From: Apostichopus japonicus
Taxonomy: Eukaryota; Echinodermata; Holothuroidea; Aspidochirotida; Stichopodidae
Length of the DNA stretch: 64,000 bases
Assembly: GCF_037975245.1 (NCBI RefSeq)
Contig: NC_092568.1
Coordinates: 25,341,501 to 25,405,500 of the forward strand
Direction: 5' to 3'
The notes beneath the pieces were generated by a model. It was not told the origin of the DNA, did not search any database, and worked only from the letters and a program-made list of their open reading frames with translations. Both the position numbers and the translations under genes were made by a program. Below are positions 38,001 to 50,000 of the stretch, piece by piece. The stretch's first letter is position 1. Every line of letters starts with the position of its first letter.

Positions 38001-41000
38001 AAAAGATCAACCAACCCGAGATTGCATAGTCTCCGTAAGTTAAACAAATTTGAATATCAATAGCTGCATCCTTAATTTGAATATCAATAAGCTGCATCCT
38101 TACTATTTTTCATCAAATTCTGTGATTGGCGGTGTGTGGCCGTATTGTATGTCGGGTGGGAATGTGAATGGTACAGATAAAAACATGTTTTAATTCCATT
38201 ATTAGACAAGCAAGATAATCAGCTTACGGTGGACTCATCATATCAACATAATCTTGAGGCTAAGCTTAACACCATTCTTGATGATAACATCCACACCCTA
38301 TGTGTAGATCTTATTAGTGCGGTAATCCCTCGTAGTGAATGGATGAGATTACTGTATGCTGCTACAAACTGACACAAATCATTTGTTTGTCCCTCCTTGT
38401 ATTAAACTTAATAACAATCTATTTCATTGTTAGGTTTCTGGTATTTTACTATTTTGTTTTGCTTTAAATTCCAAATGTTGTCACCCTACCGTCAAAGTGA
38501 TTTGTTGTTGCAGCGAAGGTTCTGTTTCTGCAACTTTAAATTGCATTCAGGAAATGGTTTCCATACATTTTAAAGAGTTTTTGTACATTTTTATCATATT
38601 TACTGTATAAAGACAGTGTATAACATGATTATACAAGTTTGTTTATGACTCATCAAGAAATATAAGAGACTGATATATTTAAGGCCCGGTTATCTTTCTT
38701 GGAGCTTGCAACACCATTGTTTGTTTTTGTTGTCGTAATTACGTCACATTTGTGTATTGATTTAATAATTTGGTCTGATGACATAAGAGTTTCTACTATC
38801 ATCCTGCACAGTAGAAACTTTGTCTTCTAAGCCCACTTTTTTTCCCTGTTGTGTGGATGTTGTTGTCCCTGAAATACTGAAGGTAACTGGTTCACACCCC
38901 ATATGGAGCTTGCAACACCATTGTTTGTTTTTGTTGTCGTAATTACGTCACATTTGTGTATCGATTTAATAATTTGGTCTGATGACATAAGAGTTTCTAC
39001 TATCATCCAGCACCATAGAAACTTTGTCCTCTAAGCCCACATTTTTTTCCCCCGCTTGTGTGGGTGGTGTTGTCCCTGTAATACTAAAGGTAACTGGTTC
39101 ACACCCCATATATATACATTTCTTTCCTCACATATCCACTTGCTTTTGTCTGTTACACTCTCCAATCATCCCTGCCAAGAATTGCATGTTTACTTCAACC
39201 AGATAACTAGAGTAATGGGAACATGAGAGTTCACTCTTGAATTGTCAAAAGTTACTGGCAGGATAAATGGTCAGAGGTCGTTTATGAATTTTTCAAGGAT
39301 CCCCTGAGGGAGGGTTTCAAAAGTAGATCTGATTTTCCAAGAACAGCAAATTATTACATAGAGGATGCTATGATCAGATTTAATAACATAGTAGGTGGCT
39401 GAAAGAACGATAAGAAGAAAAATCAAACTGATGTGAGACCTCCTGTGACCCTTTGATCTCATTAAATTGTGGCCTCCGGGGATTCTTTTGGGACCAGATA
39501 AAAAAATCCCTCTTGTTGGAATCCATTAATTTTTGGCGTGTTAGCGGGAAATGAACTTACAGGAGCTCTTGTATCAATGCGTTCATGGAATAACCTGTCA
39601 GGGTGTTTTAACAGAGAAAGTAAGCTTTTTTAGGAGCATTTGTCTGTGTAACATGTACTTTCATCCTAACAATGGTAAGGACTCAATTTAGTATAGATAA
39701 AGAGTTACTAGACCACACTTCCAGGTAGATTGAGCAAACAGCCAACTATATAAATCTAGATACTCACCATGGAAGGGAACTTTTTTTCCTGCTTATTCTT
39801 TTAATTTTCTTCCACTGTTGTGGCTAGTTTATATTTGCTTTAATGGAAGCAAATTAAGAAGAATAAGTATGCACATATTTTATCATAGCCACAGTAAAAA
39901 GGAAGGAAGTTTTACTTTTGTTTGTATAATACTATATCATATGTAGGACAATCAAAAGCTGTCAAACTTTTAATACACCTTGCCCATTCGATAATGTTAG
40001 CTGTTTGTTTTTGTTGTTACACTGTAGGGAAATGGCTGCTTGGTTGCATTTCATTTTATACCAAATGACATTTTTAATCTGCCGTGGTAGCATTCCCTAG
40101 AATGATTAGGAAGCGTTATGACTTACCTCAATATGGGTAATTAGTTTATAATTTGCTGATTAGTTTCAAAAATTAAAAACTAACAACTTCATACTTTGTT
40201 ACAACTCCTTCTTATATGATATGACCTAAACTGCTAGTAAGGTTTTAAGAACTGGTGTTACAGCTTGTCATGTTTGGAGTTGATGGCTCTCTGAATGCTG
40301 CCCTCACAAAAATGGGTTAGGATATGACTTGTAATGCAAGTAAGGTTTTAAGAACTGTGAGATCAAAAAGTTCACAACACGAATCAAACTGTGGTGTTAC
40401 AGCTTGTCATGTTTGGAGTTCATGGCTCTCTGAATGCTGCCCTCACAAAAATGGGTAAGGATATGAAATGCAAGTAAGGTTTTAAGGACTGTGAGATAAA
40501 GTTAACAACACGAATCAAACTGTGGTGTTTCAGCTTGTCATGTTTGGAGTTCATGGCTCTCTGAATGCTGCCCTCACAAAAAAAAAAACTAAAGAAAATG
40601 GGTTAGGTTATATATCTTGCATTAGTTTATCATTAGTGTGTAGTCTGGGCCTCATAGTAGTCAAAGAAAAGAAGTGTTATTCTTGAAAAAGTCTGGACTC
40701 TCATTTGCTAAAATGTGTGGCAACTGTGTTAGACATGTATGTGCCGTGACGTGAATGTAACAATAAAAAATAACGCACTAGCTTATAATTAGGTTAACTT
40801 TACATGGCTACCTTGCAGCTTTTTTTCTGTCTTCTTTAAGCCTTACTTTTTTATCTTTGCTAAATAGATGGAACCAGTTGACTTAACTGATTTCCTGTTT
40901 GATTGCTTTGGGACTGATTAGGATGTACTTTATATAAAAGTAGTAGTATGACTATTGTCTATTTATAGAAAAACAATGCCTAATAACAGGACAAATGTGA

Positions 41001-44000
41001 AGCAAAATAACTTACAGTAAAACTTAGATTATTTCCGACACATGAAATTTGGAGGCTATCTGGATATTAGACAAATTTGGGGTGATACAAATTTCCAAAA
41101 GTTACGTAAAATTTTTCTACTTCAAAATTTGAGTTTTATCTCTGAAGATACATCTTCATATTTATTTCATAAACTTCCTCCCTTCCTTTCCAAAAAAAGG
41201 GGTAAACATATTATCCTTCCTCAATTTAAAATGTGGAAATTGGAATGATTAATAAGGGCAGAGAGAGGATTTCCTGGCTTAGCCACCACAAGATATTTGG
41301 TTTTACATCTGGGAGACTGGGACACACCAAGACAAAGAACATTTTCACAATTAGAAGAATGGGTTACCTTGTTCAATATTTGGTAATTTTTTTTCCAATA
41401 ATGACCTAAATAGACCAAACTTTTTAACAATTTTTTTGCCCTAAAAAAACAAAACAGAAAAGAAACTTTCTCACGAAGTCAATATGAAATAACTCCATCC
41501 CATTGAAATTTTAAAGATAGTTCTGCCATTAGTTTTAGCTAGTGATATCTAGTTTAAGTTGCCCGTCCTTAATATCGTTTAATTGATTGCGTATTACAAG
41601 TATCGTTGTTGTGATAGTCACATGCTGACTATCTAATGTGTACACACGATATTTAGTTTGAATTACAGCTAATTTAATAATTAATATTTGATGTATGATC
41701 TAACTATTTGATCATCAATGAGTATTAATTTCCTTGCCGATATGGCGAGGATTGTAGGAAACTATTGTGAAGCGCAATAAACAGGAAATATGATGATAAC
41801 AGACCTCCTCTCTTTACAAGATGATCAGAATTGTCACCAGACTGTCAATTTATCCACCTAATTAACAACTCAGAGTATAGTAACTGTAAGGAATGGGTCT
41901 GTGACGATGCTAGGTTGAAGGAATCAATTTATCAAAAGACAAAGATACACAATTATACTTAGAAAAAAGTTACGTTATTAAAGGGATATTCTAGTGGCTG
42001 AAGTTGATTGCTTGATAACATTGTGAGAATTTTTCTGTATCTTTGGGGTCAAAACCATACCCTTGTACGGCACATACATGTAATGCACCCAGCACCTGGC
42101 AGTGTGAATAGTGAAATTGATGCTATTTTGGTAATTGAGTTGTACACATGTTTGTATAACTTAAAATATATACTATAAAATAATATATACTATAAATATT
42201 AACTTGAAATATTTGTCATATAATTTACCCACAGGTGAAAATTAAAAAAAATTGTCATTTTGATGAAATTCTAAATACAGGGAATGTTGACAGCTTAGCA
42301 ACATTCCAAAGGTATCACATTTCAAGGGCTATATCAAACGAGAAGATTATATAGGTTTAGAAGAACATCTACCATGGTGACGTCACTGACCGCCCACTGT
42401 GGTACACTTCCTGGAGCAGCCAGATCAGAATGATCTGTGCTGACTCATTCTGTACAACATTGAGTTAGGTAACTTAAATAGCATTTCTCAAACATTAAAG
42501 CGACAGGAATCATGTGTCCATCAACTGTTTAGATGAAAAATCATTGCTACATATTGATGACAACTTTGTCCTGATAATATTGCAAACTTATTACAGCAAT
42601 TGAAGAATATTATAAAAACATGGCCATAATATAAGTATGTATATATAGTTCATCCTTATAATGACAGGCCAAATTTGTTTGCTTTATTAGAAAACAACAT
42701 AATCGCTGCCCTAATTGTGTCTTCTGTAACGTTCTATCTACAGTACATGTTTGTCGTGGAAGAAGATCCTAGCAGGATCAAAATATCATGTCTTCTTCTA
42801 AAAATCTGTTTAGAATTGAAGTATTTAGGTTACAGGTCATATCTCCTAGAGAGTGTGGTGGCCAATTGGCTAAGGCGTTGTACTTGTGATCCAAGGAATG
42901 CTGGTTCGATTCCTGCCTATTTCATTACGTTGTGTCCTAGGGCAAGATGCTTTATCTCACTTGCCTCTCTCCACCCAGGGGTTAAATGGGTACTTGCCTC
43001 TCTCCACCCAGGGGTTAAATGGGTTCCTGTGAGGTAACTTGTCATTGGGCGCAGTATATAACTGCTGCCAATTGGAGAGATTGTCTCTGGGACAGGTTAT
43101 CATTGACTAGGGGTAATATAACGTCTGTAAAGCGCTTTGAGACCTATCGCTGGTATAAAGCGCTATATAAAAAGCAAATATTATTTATTATTTATATCTA
43201 AATGGAAAAAGTGTCATCATCTCACTGACCTACTGTTTTGTTGACCTGACACACCTCATAATCATATGTATAACTTTGTAATATTTGCACCAATTATTAA
43301 AAATTGAGGGTAGTGCTTTAAATATTGTATAAATGTATCATCCTCACATCTAAAGGTAAAAGGTCAGAACGAGATGAAACCATGTGTAAGAAGATGACTG
43401 ATCGGTTCCTGTAGCAAGGAATCCGATCTCATCTCACGCACAGTAGTGCTATGTCAGTAGGAAGTAGTTACGCAGTCCCGGTATTAAAACAGCCAAGCCA
43501 TTTTTCTTGTCGCTTAAAGCAGCTTATTGAGTTTGCTTGTTGCTCTGCGAGTATGCCAATATTTTTACCCAAAGCAGTTTCAATCAGATGTATAATGTGA
43601 ATAATGGAAATTCAAAAAAAAAAAATTATAATAAAAGGAATATTTAGAAAAGTAAGAATAAAGAAAATATCAAATGAAAAGGCCCCAACATTCTTTGCTC
43701 ATTCAAGATTTCTTAATTAAATCTATTGTCTTATCAGTGAAATAACTTCCCTCGGGGGTTTATGAAGGTGGTTTTGATCCAAATCTAACCTATAAATTTT
43801 TATATATTAATTATATAATAATTATCGGTTTGTAATTATTTTCACTCTGTCAGTTGATGAAATGTGTCATTGAAAAGTCACGATGGATGATATCATAAGA
43901 TAGTGCACTTGAAACTCTTGATCTGAAACAATATATAGCATATAAACAGTTGAGTTTTTTGAGTAGTTTTGATAGCTCTGAAGTTTTTCTCTTATTATTT

Positions 44001-47000
44001 TGAAATTTCAATTTCCCTTTACCAAGAATTACAGGACATGCATATTGTACATTTTTTCCCACTGCCAACGAACACTTGAATGCTTTGCCCAACTACATTA
44101 AATTAAGAGTACTTTAAGTTTCAAAATATCGGTCATGAAATATCTTGTAAACGAATCCAGTTATTGGAGTAAGATCAGTTTATAAATTAGCCTTTGGCTG
44201 CCCACCCCACCCCTCCTTCTTTCCCTCATTGCAATATATCTGTGTAAGCTTTTTTTCTCTGTGCAAATGTTTCTTGTTCCGTCCACTCTCATGGAACCCC
44301 CAATGGAAGGAAATAAGCATTTTTAAGGCTTTTGGGCTACCTGTTTGGGCTATCTGTTTTGTATTCTCTTACATTTACTTCGCTCCTCGCTTACCTGTCT
44401 CCTCACAACCTTAGCACCTCATTCTACCGTGCCTATAAAGTCCTGGTAAAATAATAACACTGTGCGCCCTCTATGACCGAACCCCCCCCTCGGTCACTCC
44501 TCACTACTCATTCTACCATTAAAAGTGTCTTCACGTGAATTTCTTGTGGATATATTTCCCTTGGATTTCGTCTTGGTTTTCTTTAGCGATCTTTGGAAGT
44601 TTCTTTCCTCGGATTCTTAGGAGTATTGCAGTCCTTTCCAGCCCGATAAGTATCCTTTTTTGTTGAAAGGGAGGGTTTTGGGGACTGTTTTTATTCCTAG
44701 TGCGTTTCCGCCCTTAGGTTTTTTGCGGGGGTAGCAGTTCCGCGAACTGCCTAGGTTTCCCGCCATTTTCCCTTCCCCACGCTATAGGCGTGTCGTTGTA
44801 TTTTCATGTTCATAGCATGTCTACATTGTATTTCTATTCACGATTTCTTCTTCTATATTTCGCTCTCTCATGTTCCTTTTCAGCTTGTGTTGATTTTGTT
44901 AGGCCACTTCGTAGCGTTTTTCGTATTTTGCCGTTGCTAGGTTACGCTACGTACCTCTACTCACCGTTATGTACCTCCCGTTCTCTCCCGTTCTCTTGTT
45001 AGTTTGCATTTTTCCGTAAGCTTAAGAGTTAGTCTTTCCTTAATTCGAGCGTTTTAGTTTGTCTCGTAACCAGCTAAAGCTTTTTAACTACTCGATGTTT
45101 CGGCCAGGCAGAACCTGGTTCGAACACGATTTGTGTCCTAAGTGTAGAACCTACACCAGACGGGACCCACGCCTGGTCTGCATAAATTTTTCGCCAGCCC
45201 AGTGGCACTAGATAGACCAGTGGCTTACGAGTCTAAGAAGCAAGCTTTAGGGCAGGCTGGACTTGATTCCTTAGGCCATCGGTGCCCAGAAAAAGATATA
45301 GGAGAGACAGGAGAGAGAGAGAGAGGAGGAGGGAGAAGTGGTGAGAGAGGTGGAGGAAAGTGGCCAGGAGAGGGCCGAAGGAGAGGTGGAGAGAGAGAGA
45401 AAGAGTACCCCTAACGGTCCCGGCGACGTCCGGTTGATTACGGCCAGAGGGAAGGGCAGGAGCAAGGCTCCTGCCAAGAAAAGACCTCTTGAGAAGAGGC
45501 ACGGCTCGGCCGGGCTAGAGGCAACGTCTCAGTCCGGGTCGCAGCAAAGAGTACCCCTAATGGTCCCGGCGACGTCCGGTTGATTACGGCCAGAGGGAAG
45601 GGCAGGAGCAAGGCTCCCGCCAAGAAAAGACCTCTTGAGAAGAGGCACGGCTCGGCCGGGCTAGAGGCAACGTCTCAGTCCGGGTCGCAGCAAGAGAGAC
45701 CCATAGAGCGCGGGCTACAGGCCACGGAGAGCTCGGGTCCGAGAGAGAGAGTACGACCGAGGGGTCGCTGAAACGGAGCCGGTCCCATAGCAGGCTCCGG
45801 GAGCCCGGGTCCGGCGAGAAAAAAATATTTAAAAAAAAAAAAAAAAAAAAATCCCACCGGAAAGGACAGAATGTCCGGGTCGGGGAGTACTGGCGTGGTG
45901 GTACCCGGCGTGGTACGCACACAGAGACGGGCTCCGGGAGCCTGGGTCCGGCGAGGCCCCGGGTCCGGCGAGACCCCGAGTACGGCGAGACTCGAAGGGA
46001 AGGCAGAACCGAGGTTTCACTCCAGATCCGAGACCGCCCCCGGAGCCGGGAACCAGAGCTATACAATCGACTGCTGGGTCCTCAGAGATTGGCTCCGGAG
46101 GGCCCGGGCCCGACGAGAACGGGGGCGCAGGGGCAGAAGCCCGGTCCACAGATCTCCAAACGGGATCCAAAACTGGTCCCGAAGTCGGGAGCCTACGAGA
46201 GTAACAACATTTACAACTGCGACATTTACAATAACATTTACAACTACAACAACATTTACAACGAGATTAACAACTGCTAGGCCCCCAGAACGGGGTAGCA
46301 GGTGCAGAAGCCCGGCCCGCAGACCCCCTAACCGGAGCCGCGGCCGGTCCTGAGGCCGGGAACCGATGAGATTACCAATGCCGGGCCCCCAGAACGGGGT
46401 AGCAGGGGCAAGCGCCCAATCCGAAAAGAGAACCAGCCCCGAGCCAGGTTCCCACGACCTGGTTTGCAGAGCGTCGGGCAACCTGTCCGGCCTAGACGAC
46501 GAGGTCGACCCCTAGATTTCGGGGTTACAGAGGACGGTTACTCCCGCTTCCCAGAATAGGGGGAGTGTCCCCCCCCCCCCCGGAACTAGCAGCTTGAGCG
46601 GCGACGACAGGTTCGAATCATTTGCGGGAAAACACCGCTACCACTACACATCCCAAATGTGTGTTTATTTATCGAGTACCTGCAGACACTCAGGGGTCAT
46701 ATTCTCCTCGCTAATTATACTCCTCTCTAATCATAATTCATCGCCATTTGCCTAGGTTAAAATCTTACTGGTGTTTAAAAACACTGTCGTTTAAAACACT
46801 GGTGAACCCACTTCCAGAACATGTTAAAATGCGTAAGACTGAGGGGTTTCAAATCGGTTCTCATGACGTACAGTATTCCGTAACTGCTAGGAAGAGAACT
46901 TTCTCGAGACTTGGCAAAGTGCCAGGAAACATATCGCTCATAGATCCTTGGCAAACTGCCAGAAAAAAAAAAAAAAAAAGGTACAACGTGGCACATTTGT

Positions 47001-50000
47001 TAAGAGAGGAGGGGGGGCCAAGCAGCCACCTGGCTTGACACGTGTAAGCTCAACTTTTACCGCAACGAGCTATCGACTACGTGAGCGATCATATGGAATA
47101 AGCCTTTCTTCCTATTTCTTTGGTGAATTACCAAGACAAACGCGTTAGTAAGTTGAAAAAGGGGTAGGATACAACCCCAGCAAGTTACAAGCGCTAACAC
47201 GCTCCGAACATACAGCATGCGCTTCATGAGCAATGTTCGATGTTCCGACATCTTAAGCAGAGTTGCATTTCGTAGCACCTAATGGCCTAGTCTTGACTAG
47301 CCTAGGCGCTAGGTGGTTTCAATAGGAAGCTGGAAACCTTTACTGCACTACGAAATGGACACATCTCGACAGGAAGAGATTTGAGAAGTAACGGGTACGT
47401 TATCATAACATTCAATACGTGTTTATTACGTTAAATGTGGTGTTGATAAAACGTTGACATAAGATGTCTATGAGATATTACGTTATATTAATGTTATATT
47501 AATGTCTTAACGGAAATTGTTTTGAAATAATAGCCCCTAAAGGGTTTCGGTAACATATTTCTTACACCTCTAATAACGCTATCATAGCAAAAGACTAAAC
47601 ATTTAGTAACGCCTTTGTGTTTGCTGAGTAACTCCCTGGACTCCGTTAAACAGCCAGGATTTATGAGGTGGAATTTCTACAAACCCACCCTACACATCCC
47701 CTGTTGGGAGTTTGTTCCTGGTGAGTAGGGCTGTAGCTTAGTTAGCTCAGTGGTTAAACCCGGTGCCTTCCAATCAAAAGGTCCCCGGTTCAAGTCACCC
47801 CAAGATTAATGTATGTTGTCCAGTTACAGAGCTGTTGACAATTCATAGTCATGGACATTAAATATGAATGTACGAGACTGACTTTGGTCAGCTTGCGGCT
47901 TTGATAAGCCAATGAGGCTTCTTCACAAGTTCCTACTTGCAGGATGATCTAAATTACATACACAAATACATACATATACTGTAGTTGTAAAAGCCACATA
48001 GCAGCTGTAGCATTGATTAAGACTCTCATGAAGCAAACTATCCATTCAGTACTCAATTTTTGGAGAGAACTGTGGTCAAGCGGTGTAGGCAGTGTACTGG
48101 TGATCTAAGGCTTGCAGGTTTTAGTCCTGGCCAGATCATTCTGTTGTTTCCTTGGGCAAGGCACTTTATCTCCATTGCGTCTTTCCATCCAGGAGGGATT
48201 TCTCTCTGTTTAACAGGTTATTTTTGAGAAGGGTAATATTGCTAGCGCCTCTGACTTCGTTATCGATAGATAGGCCGGCGCAGTTCAACCCTCAATATTA
48301 TTATTAATATTATTTTTCATGGAAAGAACCTCCATGAAACCTCCCTACAGGGTACAGCTTAGGTCTACATCATCAAGGCAGTACTTTTCTTCAGAGGTTT
48401 TCTGATTGCAACTGGTTGATAACTAAAGGGGTCATCAGCGGTACTGTGGTACTGCAAGCAGTACTGCGAGTGCTGCTGTATTGCAGGTGCTAACAAGGTC
48501 ATCATACAGGCCACTGTCCTTGACTTCTTTAGCAGCATATACAGAGAAACCACTTTCCTGCACCACAGTGGCGTCAGCAGGGCAAAGGATCGGCCCCAAC
48601 ACCCTATTTGCAAAGATAACCAGGTTTCATGTACTTCCGCCTCGCTCTCAGGACTGTGGGGTTGGGGCTCTCTGGAGTCCTCCCAAGCCCAAGTACAGGG
48701 CACTTTGATCACCATCCTCTCAGACAACACGATGGTGGTGGCATACTGTACAGTAGCTACATCAATAGACAGGGTGGCACCAGGGCAGAGGGACTGTGCC
48801 GTCTGGCATGGGAGACCCTCACCACAGCTGCAGAATCTGGCACGGCCCTATGGGTCTCCCATATAGCCAGAAAGGAGAGTGTGAGGGCCGATGCTCTGCC
48901 CAGGGGACAACTCGACCCCGACGAGTGAACCCTTCGCAAGGAATATGCGGTAGGTTTTTCCACATGTTCGGCATACCTCTGATAGACCTGCTTACGACAA
49001 AGGGCAACAATGGGCTGCCCATCTTTTGTAACAGGCGGTCCCACCTGCAGCCTTCCACATAGCGCCAGGTCCCTGCCTTGAGACGGACCAGAGGTTTAAA
49101 TTCTTCCCCCCCTTTGGCATGATCAGCCAGATACTGAGGAAGATTCGCAGCTCCAAGGGTAAATTCATCCTAGTGGCTCCCTCCGGACCCCGGGTCCCAG
49201 GCCGCAGGTCCCACACGCAGGCCCCAGACGGGGACGTCTGGTTTTCCAGACAGCTCCACGCTGGGCATTAGCCCAGACATTGACCAGCTCACCAAAGGCA
49301 TGGCTAATCGCCGTCCACGAGTCAGACAGTTAGCCCCCTCTGCGGGGCTCTCAGCAGTGCTGCATGCCCTGGCAGGGCCGCTGTACGAATCAACGGGGAA
49401 CGCTTCCCTGGCTGCTCTTACAAAGAAAACACCCTTCGTCATTGCGGTAGCGTCAGCGTGAAGGAGTTACCTCCAAGCCCTAACAACCAAACAGAACCAC
49501 ATCAGATTCGAGGGCCATGGGGCGAGGACGGTTCCAGACCCGTCCCTTATTGCCAAGAACCGGGCCTTGACTTTCTTGCCCGGGGACATTTTCTTTCCGG
49601 AAATCAAAACCCTTTCATCAGTGGCTGAGGACAAGCGATGGTGCCCAGTCAGGGCACAGAAGTGGTACTTAAACAGGACAGAGAAGTTGAGACAAACAAC
49701 CTCCCTTTTCATCCTGCCACGACCACCTTAAACAGCAGCCGCCAAGGATACCCTATCCCGATGGCTAGTAGAGATGATCCACCCGTTCACGATGGGGGGA
49801 TACCCGGCCAAGAGATCACAACATCAGTGGGGCCTCAGCTTCCACAGCTCTCTCTGCCGGTATCCCGATACAGGACATCCTCAAGGTGGCAGCGTGGAAA
49901 ACACCAACTACGTTCGTCGCCTGTTACTTACCTGACACTCTACACGCCGAGGCAGCTTTTGGTAGCTCGGCGATGCGAGGTCCGGTTGGTACTTGGTCCC

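Noticed and set aside
41042-41430. Overlapping readings on both strands
   Set aside because: No known motif on either strand, no splice context, and mutually exclusive.
45584-46481. Readings of 140-160 codons, Arg/Gly/Pro/Ser-rich, in several frames on both strands
   Set aside because: Composition of the GC-rich DIRS gag zone and its duplications. No frame is favoured and poly-A runs break them.
47740-47805. Possible functional tRNA gene
   Set aside because: tRNA-like head of a SINE; the stems are imperfect and it lies inside a DIRS element.
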